Source: an uncultured Burkholderiales bacterium (lineage in GTDB: Bacteria > Pseudomonadota > Gammaproteobacteria > Burkholderiales > Burkholderiaceae). Taken from it: a stretch of 64,000 nucleotides of DNA. The notes beneath the pieces were generated by a model, which ran no database searches, was not told the DNA's origin, and worked only from the letters and a program-made list of their open reading frames with translations. The stretch is from assembly GCA_946480465.1 (NCBI GenBank), contig CAMLJY010000024.1:1-64000 (forward strand), given 5' to 3'. Each line of letters opens with the position of its first letter. The first letter of the stretch is position 1. The position numbers were made by a program, and so were the translations under genes. Positions 1 through 9,681 of the stretch are shown one piece after another.

Positions 1-1546
1 CGCGCACCTCCAGCGAATGCGCCATGCTGGCGCGGTCGACCTTGGTGTTGATGTCACCGACGAGGTAGGTCTTCAGGTCCAGGTACTGGATGAGCGCCAG
101 CGGATCGTCGGTGCCGGCGCGGTCGGCGTGGCGGTCGAAGACCTGGCGGGCGTTGTAGCCGCCGATGGCGGATTTGAAGCGCGCGCTGAACAGCTCGTCG
201 CGCATCGGGCCGCGCAGGATGGACACCGAATGGAAATACGCCTCCACCGAGCTGCGCGCCATGCCCTCGAAGGTGGTCTTGGCGCGGAAGACCCGCGGCG
301 CCCAGTCGGCCTTCGGGTAGATGCGGCCCAGCAGCCCGAACAGCGGCTTGCGCAGGCCCGGCGGCAGCGCGGAACGCATGCGCTCCTCGAGCAGGTGCAG
401 CCGGTAGCGGCGGTAGCCGCCGAAGCTCTCGTCGCCACCGTCGCCGGACAAGGCCACGGTCACCCGCTGGCGCGCCAGCTGGCACACCCGGTAGGTGGGA
501 ATGGCGGAGCTGTCGGCATAGGGCTCGTCGTAGAGGCGGGCGAGCGTGTCGATCAGGTCGAAGTCGTCGCTGCGCACGGTCTCGACGTGGTGCCGGGTCT
601 TGTAGCGGTCGGCGACGATCTTGGCGAACTCGCTTTCGTTGAACTGCGGGTCGTCGAAAGCGATCGAGCAGGTGTTGACGGGCTCGTCGGAGATGGCCGC
701 CATCGAGGCGACCACGGCACTCGAATCGACGCCGCCGGACAGGAAGGCGCCCAGCGGCACCTCGGCAATCATGCGCAGCTTCACCGATTCGTCGAGGCGG
801 TGCCGCAGTTCGGCGCAGGCGTCTTCCGCGCTGATGGGGTTGTCGAGCGAGAAGCGGACGTCCCAGTAGGCCTTGGGCTGCGGCATCGGCTCGCCACGGC
901 GCCACAGCAGCGTGTGCGCCGGCGGCAGCTTCAGGGCCTGCTTGAAGACCGTGCGCGGTTCCGCCACGTAACCCAGCGCGAAGTACTCCTCCACCGCGAG
1001 CGGGTCCAGCTCGCGGTCGAGGCGGATGCCGCCGCTGTGATAGGCCAGCACCGACTTCAGCTCGGAGCCGAAGGCCAGCATGCCGTCGTCCAGCTGGGCG
1101 TAGAACATCGGCTTCACGCCCAGGCGGTCACGCGCGAGGAAGAAGGTCTGCCGGTTCCGGTCCCAGATGGCGAAGGCGAACATGCCGCGCAGGCGGTCGA
1201 CGCAGCGCTCGCCCCAGGCTTCCCAGGCGTGCACGATGCACTCGGTGTCGCTCTTCGTGTGGAAGACGTAGCCCAGGCCCTGCAGCTCGGCCATCAGCGC
1301 CTGGTAGTTGTAGATCTCGCCGTTGAAGACGATGACGATGGTCTTGTCGGCGTTGAACAGCGGCTGCTGCCCGGTCGCGATGTCGATGATCGACAGGCGC
1401 CGGTGGCCGAAGCCGAGGCCGGGCTCGGTGTACAGGCTGCCTTCGTCCGGCCCGCGGTGCAGCTGCGAGTCGTTCATGCGCTGCAGCGCCGGACGGTCGA
1501 TGGCCCGCTGACCCCGGGTGTCGAAAAGACCGGTGATTCCGCACAT
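1..1546 (-). CDS. XrtA-associated asparagine-synthase-like amidotransferase (3' end cut by window edge)
   Basis: The protein starts MCGITGLF, which puts the nucleophilic cysteine of class II glutamine amidotransferases at position 2 once Met is removed. The synthetase half carries the pyrophosphate-binding motif LSGGVDSSAVV and a later LSGDGGDE. This is the asparagine synthase (glutamine-hydrolysing) fold, and in exosortase A loci this gene is a standing member (amidotransferase 1). It probably transfers amide nitrogen to a sugar acid or lipid-linked sugar rather than making free asparagine; that is inference from context. About 515 codons are visible and the family is usually around 630 residues, so roughly the last fifth lies outside the window. 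It follows the upstream glycosyltransferase by 10 bases and is the most distal visible gene of the polysaccharide operon. Confidence 0.9.
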   Translation of the reverse strand, partial: MCGITGLFDTRGQRAIDRPALQRMNDSQLHRGPDEGSLYTEPGLGFGHRRLSIIDIATGQQPLFNADKTIVIVFNGEIYNYQALMAELQGLGYVFHTKSDTECIVHAWEAWGERCVDRLRGMFAFAIWDRNRQTFFLARDRLGVKPMFYAQLDDGMLAFGSELKSVLAYHSGGIRLDRELDPLAVEEYFALGYVAEPRTVFKQALKLPPAHTLLWRRGEPMPQPKAYWDVRFSLDNPISAEDACAELRHRLDESVKLRMIAEVPLGAFLSGGVDSSAVVASMAAISDEPVNTCSIAFDDPQFNESEFAKIVADRYKTRHHVETVRSDDFDLIDTLARLYDEPYADSSAIPTYRVCQLARQRVTVALSGDGGDESFGGYRRYRLHLLEERMRSALPPGLRKPLFGLLGRIYPKADWAPRVFRAKTTFEGMARSSVEAYFHSVSILRGPMRDELFSARFKSAIGGYNARQVFDRHADRAGTDDPLALIQYLDLKTYLVGDINTKVDRASMAHSLEVR

Positions 1547-1556
1547 GATGTTTGCT

Positions 1557-2714
1557 TCAAAGTTGCCGCTGGCCGAGCCCTGCGACCTTCAGTCGCGAGT
1601 CGTACAGCTGCCGATACCGATCGACCATCGCTTCCAGGCTGAAGCGCTGCTCGACCAGACGCCGCCCTTCCCGCCCCCACTCGGCCGCCTGCTCCGGCGC
1701 GCTGGCCAGTTCGCGAAGGCGGCCTGCCATCGCGTGGGCGTCTCGTGCCGGCACAAGAGCGCCGCTGCGCCCGGCGTCGACCAGTTCGGCATTGCCACCC
1801 ACTTCCGTGGCAATCACCGGCAAGCCGCTCGCCATGGCCTCCAGGATGGTATTGGAAACCCCTTCAGCCCGTGAAGGCAGCACGAAACAATCGAGGCCGC
1901 GCATGATATCCGCCACATCGTTGCGCTCTCCGGGCAGCCAGGCCAGGTCGGCCACCCCCTGCGCCTGCAGCAGTTCCTGCGCCGCTCGCCGCAGCGGACC
2001 GTCGCCGATCATCACCAGCCGCAGGCGCGAGCGCAGTCCTGGTTCGTCCCGCAGCGCCTGCACGAAGGCCTCGGCCAGCAGCAGTTGGTCCTTCACCGCC
2101 TGCATGCGCCCGACGGTGCCGACCAGCCACTGCGAGGGCGCCTGGAACGGACAACCGCTGATCGGCTGGCGCTGCGGCGCCGGCCGGAACCTGGCCGCGT
2201 CGACACCGTTGTAGATCTGCGAGATGTGCCGCGGCGCCACGCCGACCCGGTGCTCGAGGTAGCCCGCGAGGTCACGCGACAGCGCCACGTGGTGCTGCAC
2301 GAACGGCCGGTAGGCGCGCCGGATCCACTGGTGTTTGCGGCTCAGGCCGTCCAGGTCGTCGACGTCACGCCCGTGCTCGCCATGGATGCGCACGGGCACG
2401 CCGGCGGCCCAGGCCGGCACGGCCACCTCCAGCGCGGCGAGGTTGCGCGTGTGCACGACCGCCGGGCGCCAGGCCTTGAACAGCCGGTACAGCCGCGGGT
2501 ACAGGCCGAAGGCGTGGCCCGGCGGCTTGTGAAGCGCCACGAACTCCACGTCGTCGCGCTGCACGCGGGACCGGAAGCTGGTGACCTCGGTCAGGGCCAC
2601 CACCGCATGCCGGTACAGCTGCGGCGGCATGTGGTTGATGAGGTTGACGACCCCGTTCTCCAGCCCGCCGACGTCGAAGCGGAAGAGCACGTGGACGATC
2701 AGCGGCCGGCTCAT
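1557..2714 (-). CDS. XrtA/PEP-CTERM-associated GT4 glycosyltransferase
   Basis: A 385-residue GT-B glycosyltransferase. The N-terminus (VLFRFDVGGLENGVVNLI) is typical of the sugar transferase family tied to exosortase A loci. The C-terminal donor-binding half has the E-x7-E signature of GT4 enzymes in RAEGVSNTILEAMASG. It should add a sugar to the growing polysaccharide repeat unit on the cytoplasmic face of the inner membrane; the sugar cannot be told from sequence. It lies 70 bases after the GtrA gene and 10 bases before the amidotransferase, in the same orientation. Family assignment is firm, exact specificity unknown. Confidence 0.9.
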   Translation of the reverse strand: MSRPLIVHVLFRFDVGGLENGVVNLINHMPPQLYRHAVVALTEVTSFRSRVQRDDVEFVALHKPPGHAFGLYPRLYRLFKAWRPAVVHTRNLAALEVAVPAWAAGVPVRIHGEHGRDVDDLDGLSRKHQWIRRAYRPFVQHHVALSRDLAGYLEHRVGVAPRHISQIYNGVDAARFRPAPQRQPISGCPFQAPSQWLVGTVGRMQAVKDQLLLAEAFVQALRDEPGLRSRLRLVMIGDGPLRRAAQELLQAQGVADLAWLPGERNDVADIMRGLDCFVLPSRAEGVSNTILEAMASGLPVIATEVGGNAELVDAGRSGALVPARDAHAMAGRLRELASAPEQAAEWGREGRRLVEQRFSLEAMVDRYRQLYDSRLKVAGLGQRQL

Positions 2715-2784
2715 GAACCCGCCCCCGCGCGTGCCATCGCCACGCCCGCCACGGCGACGGCGGCGGCCACGCCGAACGGCGCGC

Positions 2785-3216
2785 TCAAAGCGCCCGAGGC
2801 GGAATCGCCGAAGCCTCGGCTTCCGCGACCGCCGCCGCCGGCCTGAAGACCCATGCGCGCTGCAGGATGAACAGCACGATCGCGACCACGACGATCATGA
2901 CCGCCTGGCCAATGGCCGGCCCGACGATCCGCCCTTCCACGAGCAGCGTGAGGCCGAGCACGTTGATCAGGTAACCCATGGCATAGGCCGCCACGAAACG
3001 CGTGGCGCGCTTCCAGCCCGCGTCGCGCCGCTCGAAGGTCCAGTTCCTGTGCAGCTGGAAGGCCAGGGCCACGCCAGCGGCATAGGACACCGTCATGGCC
3101 GCCCCATACGGCAGGCCGGCGGCCAGGAGCAGCAGGAACAGCCCGTACAGGGCCGCGTTGGATGCCAACCCAGCGACGACGTAGCGAGCGCCCTGGCGCA
3201 GCAGCGCGCGCGTCAC
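2785..3216 (-). CDS. GtrA-like membrane protein
   Basis: A 143-residue integral membrane protein with four predicted hydrophobic segments and the GtrA-family pattern VAGLASNAALYGLFLLLLA near the N-terminus and FQLHRNWTFERR in the middle. GtrA proteins are thought to flip or position polyprenyl-phosphate-linked sugars, usually with a GtrB-type glycosyltransferase. Here the partner is the GT2 gene immediately upstream: the GTG start of this gene overlaps the TGA stop of that gene (GTGA), so the two are probably translationally coupled. The GTG start is chosen because it begins the conserved N-terminus and matches the coupled arrangement. Confidence 0.88.
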   Translation of the reverse strand: MTRALLRQGARYVVAGLASNAALYGLFLLLLAAGLPYGAAMTVSYAAGVALAFQLHRNWTFERRDAGWKRATRFVAAYAMGYLINVLGLTLLVEGRIVGPAIGQAVMIVVVAIVLFILQRAWVFRPAAAVAEAEASAIPPRAL

Positions 3217-4223
3217 GACGGCGTCCTCTGCCGGGCCGGGTCAACGGCCAGCTCGTGCACCGTCCGCATCACGTACTGGGGTTTCCGGTTGACGTTGAGA
3301 TGAAGCCGTCCGAGGTATTCCCCGATCACGCCCAGCGCGAGCAGCTGCGCTCCGCCCAGGATCAGGATGGCGATGATGGTCGACGCGAACCCGGGCACCG
3401 CGATGTTGGCCGCGAAATACTGGGCCACGTAGAACACGCCCAGGCCGAAACCCGCCAGCGCAGTGAAAAAGCCCAGCGCGCTGACCAGCTGCAGCGGCAG
3501 CAGGGAGAAGTTGGTGTACAGGTTCAGCGCCAGCACCAGGAGCTTGCGAAGCGAGTAGCCGGACCGCCCCTCGGCCCGCGCATGGTGCTCCACCTCGACC
3601 GCCCCGACCCGGCTGGTGCACCAGGCCAGCAAGCCGTCCAGGTAGGTGAAGTTCAGGTCGTAGAACTGGATGCTGCGAACCAGTTGATGGCGCATCACGC
3701 GGAAGGTGGTCGGCGTGATCGTGCTCTTGAACACCGTGCGGTAGAAGCGCCACACCAGCGCCGCGCCCAGGTTGCGCCAGGAAGCATGCTGGCGTTCCGA
3801 CGTGGTCCCGTAGACGAGATCCAGGCCCCGGCTTTTGATGGCATCGAGCAGCCTGGCGATCTCCTCGGGCGGGTTCTGCAGGTCGTCGTCCATCGTGACG
3901 ACGTATTCGCCGCGGGCGAGGCTGAGGCCGCACATCAGCGCGTTGTGCTGCCCGTAGTTGCGCATCAGCTGGACCGCGACGAGCCGCTCCGCGTAGCGCG
4001 GACGCACGGCCTCGATGGCCGACCACGAACCGTCCGGGCTGCCATCCTCGACCAGGATGATCTCGTAGCGGTCGGACAGGCGGTCCAGCGCCGCGGTCAG
4101 CCGCTCCATCAACTGCCCGATGCTGGCCTGCGAGTTGTAGACGGGAATGACGACCGAGATGTCGAGCTCGGCCTCGGCTCCGCGCTGCCCTCGCAGCGTC
4201 GCGGTGCGCACGGGCTGGGTCAT
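3213..4223 (-). CDS. GtrB/dolichyl-phosphate-mannose-synthase-like GT2 glycosyltransferase
   Basis: A 336-residue GT2 enzyme. ISVVIPVYNSQ near residue 22 begins the GT-A fold, and VTMDDDLQNPPEE holds the metal-binding acidic motif. Two C-terminal transmembrane segments (around residues 245-305) anchor it, as in GtrB/Pgf-type polyprenyl-phosphate sugar synthases. The ATG at 4223 is chosen because it overlaps the stop of the acetyltransferase gene (ATGA) and directly precedes the conserved domain; the open frame extends about 60 codons further up but only inside that neighbour. With GtrA downstream it should make and present a lipid-linked sugar used to decorate the polymer. Confidence 0.9.
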   Translation of the reverse strand: MTQPVRTATLRGQRGAEAELDISVVIPVYNSQASIGQLMERLTAALDRLSDRYEIILVEDGSPDGSWSAIEAVRPRYAERLVAVQLMRNYGQHNALMCGLSLARGEYVVTMDDDLQNPPEEIARLLDAIKSRGLDLVYGTTSERQHASWRNLGAALVWRFYRTVFKSTITPTTFRVMRHQLVRSIQFYDLNFTYLDGLLAWCTSRVGAVEVEHHARAEGRSGYSLRKLLVLALNLYTNFSLLPLQLVSALGFFTALAGFGLGVFYVAQYFAANIAVPGFASTIIAILILGGAQLLALGVIGEYLGRLHLNVNRKPQYVMRTVHELAVDPARQRTPS

Positions 4224-5023
4224 GGCACCTCCGGCGCGGACGGCGCCTGCCAGTTCGCGCTGGCCCAGTGGAAAGTCATTTGGCATTCTTCGAATCGCCA
4301 GCCGAGGCGGGCATAGAGATTGAGGACCGGGATGTTGCGCGCGGAGATGGTCGTTCGCACCGTGCGCGCGCCCATGGCGGCATGCCGAAGGGCCATCGAG
4401 CGCCACATGCGGCGGCCCCAGCCGCGCCCATGCAGGTGGGGAGAAACGGCGGTGAGGTGCCAGTAGGCGGCGTCATCATCCAGTTCCTCGACGATGAAGA
4501 AGCCCGCCACCCTGCCTTCGTGGCGCACGAGCAGGACCTGCTGCGTCGCGCTGTCGAGGCTGCGCAGCACCCAATCGGCATAGCGCCGCCCCGCCAGCGC
4601 GGGACCGACGCGCCAATCCACGTTCCAGCGGCCGGTCGCAAAGGCGGTCGCGGCGATCGACTGCAACTCTGGCAGGTCCTGGGCCGTCGCGTGCTCCCAG
4701 CACAGCGGCGCCTCGTCCGACGGCTGCGGCGACAGGTCCAGGTGCATCGAGTACACCATCTCGACGAAGCGGAAGCCGGCAGCCTCGAGGAGAAAGGACT
4801 CCGCGAGCCGATGCTCCTTCAACCGCGCGCTGGCCAGCATGACTTCGTTCGACTCGAGCCAGGCCTGCATGGCCGCGGCACGGTCCATGGCCTGGCGCGG
4901 CTGATGGACCGCGATGGATTCGACCTGCGCGACACGGACCCCGAAGGATTCGGTGTCCCAGGGCACCAGCTCCATCGACAGCTCGAGGTCGGGGGCGCTC
5001 AGGCGCAAGGCGGGCACGGTCAT
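4220..5023 (-). CDS. GNAT N-acetyltransferase, WecD-like
   Basis: A 267-residue protein with an N-terminal region (LVPWDTESFGVRVAQVE) resembling WecD-type sugar-amine acetyltransferases. The C-terminal GNAT domain has the acetyl-CoA loop in VSPHLHGRGWGRRMWRSMA (the Q/R-x-x-G-x-G/A motif) followed by NLYARLGWRFEE. It is probably an acetyl- or acyltransferase acting on an amino sugar of the repeat unit. Both ends overlap neighbours by four bases (ATGA with the amidohydrolase upstream and with GT2 downstream). Whether the amine is on a sugar or on an amino acid added by the ATP-grasp enzyme two genes upstream is open. Confidence 0.8.
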   Translation of the reverse strand: MTVPALRLSAPDLELSMELVPWDTESFGVRVAQVESIAVHQPRQAMDRAAAMQAWLESNEVMLASARLKEHRLAESFLLEAAGFRFVEMVYSMHLDLSPQPSDEAPLCWEHATAQDLPELQSIAATAFATGRWNVDWRVGPALAGRRYADWVLRSLDSATQQVLLVRHEGRVAGFFIVEELDDDAAYWHLTAVSPHLHGRGWGRRMWRSMALRHAAMGARTVRTTISARNIPVLNLYARLGWRFEECQMTFHWASANWQAPSAPEVP

Positions 5024-5805
5024 TGTTCCGTCACTCCGAGGAAGCGCGCGAGGTTTCCCATCGCGGCGTTGTGCCGCTTGTCATCAGGCAGGCCCGCGCC
5101 CAGCGCCTCGAAACGCACCCGAACCGCCTGGGGCGAATACTCCGGCCAGTCGGTGCCGATGCACACCCGCCGATCGAAACTGGACAGCAGGAAGCGCAAG
5201 TCGAGGTCAAGCGAGCTGCCGGCGTACTTCATGAGCGTCATCGACAGATCGAGCAGCAGGTTGGGGTTGTGGCGGACCAGTTCGGCATAACGCAGCAACT
5301 GCACGTCCCCGCCGTGCACCAGCACGACCCGCGTCTGCGGCGCCTGCCGCAGCGATTCGACGATGTCCTGCAGGGGGTCCGTCCCGGGATGGTCGGGCAG
5401 CCGGCAGTGCATGTAGGTGCACAGGAAGACGACGAGGCCGGCCTCGCCGGCCGCCTTCAGCAGCGGCCCCAGCGTGCCGAGGCGCCGCGTGAACCCGCTG
5501 AAGCGCGGATGCAGCTTGATGCCCGCAAAGCCCAGGGCACGCAGGCGGCGCATCGCCTGCAGGTCGCCGTCGGCGAGCGGGTCGACGCCGGCGATCGGCA
5601 CCAGGCGCGGATAGCGGCGGCAGGCCTGCGCAAAGGCTTCGTGCTCGTAGCCCTCGATGCCGGCAAGGCCGATGGCGCAGGCCAGCGGCATCCCCGCACT
5701 GCCAAGGTCGCGATCGAGCGCATCGAAACCGGCCTGGATGCCGCGGCCCAGCCAGTCGCCGCTCAGCGTCGGGTGCGCCAGGGAGTCGAAGATCGATTGC
5801 ACGAG
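5020..5805 (-). CDS. Amidohydrolase-family (amidohydrolase 2) protein
   Basis: About 261 residues. Features of the TIM-barrel metal-dependent hydrolase (Amidohydro_2) family are visible: GIKLHPRF, VVLVHGGDVQLLRYAEL, and near the end RVCIGTDWPEYSP with the conserved aspartate. The usual N-terminal HxH metal pair is not evident (the start reads VQSIFDSLAHPTLSG), so catalysis may differ. The GTG at 5805 is preferred because GGGAG lies five bases upstream; an alternative GTG at 5820 would overlap the stop of the ATP-grasp gene. Its place between ATP-grasp and GNAT genes suggests a role in making or trimming a carboxyl or amide substituent on the polysaccharide. The substrate is unknown. Confidence 0.75.
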   Translation of the reverse strand, partial: LVQSIFDSLAHPTLSGDWLGRGIQAGFDALDRDLGSAGMPLACAIGLAGIEGYEHEAFAQACRRYPRLVPIAGVDPLADGDLQAMRRLRALGFAGIKLHPRFSGFTRRLGTLGPLLKAAGEAGLVVFLCTYMHCRLPDHPGTDPLQDIVESLRQAPQTRVVLVHGGDVQLLRYAELVRHNPNLLLDLSMTLMKYAGSSLDLDLRFLLSSFDRRVCIGTDWPEYSPQAVRVRFEALGAGLPDDKRHNAAMGNLARFLGVTEQ

Positions 5806-5816
5806 GGCTCCCGCGG

Positions 5817-7022
5817 TCACCCGGCGACGGCAAGCCGCAGCCGTTCGCGGCCGGCCTCGGCCCGGCGCATGGCACCCGCCGGGTCGTCGCCCACGGCGAT
5901 CACGTGGCCGCAGCGCGCCGTGGCATCGCGCAGCACGCCGATGCGGTGCCCCGGCTCCACGTACAGCTGCACGTCCACGATGCCCGGCAACGATCGCGCC
6001 TCCTCGATGCCCTCGATCGCGCCGAGCAAGCCCGGCGGCACGGTGACGAAGCAGATGGCCGCGCCGCGATGGTGCGGGGCAGGCTGCAGGTCGGGCGCCT
6101 CGTTCAGGGCCACCGAGATGCAGGCCGAGACCATGTTGAAGCCCGTGCTCAAGGGCACGAGGTGGCTGGTGATGAAGCCCCCGCCGGCGCGCGCCGCACA
6201 CTCCATGACCACCGGCCCGTCGCGGCCGAGGCGCAATTCGGCATGGGCGGCGGACCCCTCGATGCCCAGGGCGCGCACGGTCATGACGGCCGTCGCTTCC
6301 ACCGCAGCCCGGTCGGCCGATGACAGGCGGCTGGGCTGCTGGTGGCCCAGCTCGACGTAATGAGGCGGGCCGCTGGTGAACTTGTCCGTGACCGCGAGCA
6401 CGTTGACCTCGCCGGCCCGGCTCAGCATCTCGACGCTGAACTCGTCCCCCTCGACGAACTCCTCGACCATGACCCCTTCGCCCGGCAGGCAGAACGACTG
6501 GGCATGCGCGAATGCCGGCGGGAGCAGGCCGGCCGCCGCGGCGGCGAGCCGCGTGACGCCGCGGCCGCCGCTGCTGAAGGCGGGCTTGACGATGATGTCG
6601 CCGCCCAGCGAGGACGCCGCGTCCGCCGCGGAATCCAGCGTGTGCACGTGGTGGTAGCGCGGACACGGGACACCGGCACGGGCCAGCGCTTCACGCATGG
6701 CCGCCTTGTGGGTGGCGCGGTGCGTGGTCGCGGGATCGGGGCCGGCCAGGCCCAGGCTGGCGCAGAGTTGCCCGAGCGCGGGCATGGGGTAGTCGGCGGC
6801 GTAGGTCAGCGCGCCGTCGATCTCGAAGCGACGCGCCTGCGCGAGCAATGCCGCCGCATCGCGCAGGTCGCAGATGATGCGCTCGTCAGCGAGGGCAAGG
6901 CCGGGCGCCGCGGCATCCGGATCGGCACCGATGACGAAGAGGCCGCGCGCCCGCGCTTCGCGGTAGATGGGGATCTGCGCCAGGCGCGCCCCCAGCACCA
7001 GCAACCTGCGTTGGCGCACCAT
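5817..7022 (-). CDS. ATP-grasp ligase of polysaccharide cluster
   Basis: A 401-residue protein of the carbamoyl-phosphate-synthase-like ATP-grasp superfamily. An N-terminal Rossmann-like preATP-grasp domain (LLVLGARLAQIPIYREARARG) is followed by the ATP-grasp core, with the lysine in DIIVKPAFSSGGRGVTRL, the acidic stretch VMVEEFVEGDEFSVE, and the metal-binding VMECAARAGGGFIT. Such enzymes join a carboxylate to an amine through an acyl phosphate. In glycan loci they can add amino acids or small acids to sugars. It is followed closely by the amidohydrolase and GNAT genes, forming a likely decoration cassette. Substrates are not deducible. Confidence 0.85.
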   Translation of the reverse strand: MVRQRRLLVLGARLAQIPIYREARARGLFVIGADPDAAAPGLALADERIICDLRDAAALLAQARRFEIDGALTYAADYPMPALGQLCASLGLAGPDPATTHRATHKAAMREALARAGVPCPRYHHVHTLDSAADAASSLGGDIIVKPAFSSGGRGVTRLAAAAAGLLPPAFAHAQSFCLPGEGVMVEEFVEGDEFSVEMLSRAGEVNVLAVTDKFTSGPPHYVELGHQQPSRLSSADRAAVEATAVMTVRALGIEGSAAHAELRLGRDGPVVMECAARAGGGFITSHLVPLSTGFNMVSACISVALNEAPDLQPAPHHRGAAICFVTVPPGLLGAIEGIEEARSLPGIVDVQLYVEPGHRIGVLRDATARCGHVIAVGDDPAGAMRRAEAGRERLRLAVAG

Positions 7023-7040
7023 GCCCTCGCCCCGGCACGC

Positions 7041-8321
<1,281 letters not shown>

Positions 8322-8451
8322 CGTTCACTTCCCTCTGTTTTGACGGCGTCCAGCGCCGTGGGGCGCGGATCCGCTCGAAACCGGCATTCTCACGCAGGAA
8401 CGCAGGCGCGCCGTTGAGCGCACGCAGCCGCACCGGAATCGAAACACCGCA

Positions 8452-9681
8452 CTATTTCGCACTTGCCCCGGCAGCGGCTGGGGCCTGCAAGGTTCGCGAC
8501 AGCTTGCGGAAGACGGCAATCTGCGCCGCCGTCGTGTCCTGCCAGCCAAAGTCCTCGGCATGGGCGCGCGTCGCGGCGCGGTCCCAGGGCGTGGACAGCA
8601 CCTGCGCCAGCGCATCGGCCAGCGCGGCGGGCGTGCGCTCGGCCGCCAGGCGGCCGGCGGCCGGCGTGCACACCGCCTCCGGAATGCCGCCGACGGCGGT
8701 GGCGACCGCCGGCGTGCCGCAGGCCATGGCTTCCAGCAGCACGTTGGGCCAGCCTTCTCGGCTGGAGGCCAGCACCAGCACGTCGGCCGCGCTGTACCAG
8801 CGCAGCAGGTCGGCCTGCGGCACGGCGCCCACCAGTTGCACCGCGTCCGCCAGGCCGCGCGCGGCCGCCAGCTGCTGCAGTCGCTCACGCTCGGGGCCGG
8901 CACCGGCGATGCGCAGGCAGGCCCCCGGCCAGCGCGCCCGCAGCAGCGCCAGCGCCTCGATCGCCAAGTCGTGCCCCTTCAGCGGCACCAGGTTGCCGAC
9001 GCTCAGGATCACCGGCTGGCCGCCGATGCCCAGCGCGGCACGCATCTCGGAGGGGGGCAGCGGGCGGAAGCGCTCCAGGTCGATGCCGTTGCGCATCACG
9101 TGCAGGCGATCGGGCGGCATGCCCAGGTCCCGCATCGCCTCGGTCAGCGCCCGCGAGACGCCGACGCAGGCGCCGGCCTGGCGCGCGGCCCAGCGCATCA
9201 GCGCGGCCGGAAGGCGGTAGCGGCCGATCAGGTTGATGTCGGAGCCGCGCGCGGTGATCACCAGCGGCTTGCCCAGCCAGCGCGCGACCAGCGCGGCGGC
9301 GACGCCGTCGGGGTAGAAGTAGTGGGCGTCGATGAGGTCGAAGTCGAAGCCCTGCGCCTGGGCGCGCCGCGCGGCGCCGAGCATGCTCAGTGCCAGGCCG
9401 AGCGGCGCCAGGTTCATGCCGACCTTGGGGACCAGCGCGTAGCGCGGGTGGTCGACCACGATGCCGTTCAGCACCTCGTGCCGCGGCACCGCCGCCTGGC
9501 GGGCGTAGTGGCCGAAGCGCGGGTGCGTGGATGGGAACCAGGGCACCGGCGCCACCACGCGCGACTGCACCTGGCCGCTGCGCAGCAGCTCGCGCAGGCG
9601 GGTCTCGACGAACACGCCATGGCCCGGCTGCACGCTGCTGGGGTACAGCGTCGACAGCAGCAGGGTGCGCAGCACCGTCAC
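8452..9681 (-). CDS. GT4 glycosyltransferase
   Basis: A 409-residue GT-B enzyme. The N-terminal domain begins LLLSTLYPSSVQPGHGVFVE, a common start of exopolysaccharide GT4 enzymes, and contains DLIDAHYFYPDGVAAAL. The donor site has the E-x7-E motif in SREGWPNVLLEAMACG. The GTG start overlaps the TGA stop of the upstream deacetylase gene (GTGA). It probably elongates the repeat unit in the cytoplasm; the donor and linkage are unknown. Confidence 0.9.
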   Translation of the reverse strand: MTVLRTLLLSTLYPSSVQPGHGVFVETRLRELLRSGQVQSRVVAPVPWFPSTHPRFGHYARQAAVPRHEVLNGIVVDHPRYALVPKVGMNLAPLGLALSMLGAARRAQAQGFDFDLIDAHYFYPDGVAAALVARWLGKPLVITARGSDINLIGRYRLPAALMRWAARQAGACVGVSRALTEAMRDLGMPPDRLHVMRNGIDLERFRPLPPSEMRAALGIGGQPVILSVGNLVPLKGHDLAIEALALLRARWPGACLRIAGAGPERERLQQLAAARGLADAVQLVGAVPQADLLRWYSAADVLVLASSREGWPNVLLEAMACGTPAVATAVGGIPEAVCTPAAGRLAAERTPAALADALAQVLSTPWDRAATRAHAEDFGWQDTTAAQIAVFRKLSRTLQAPAAAGASAK

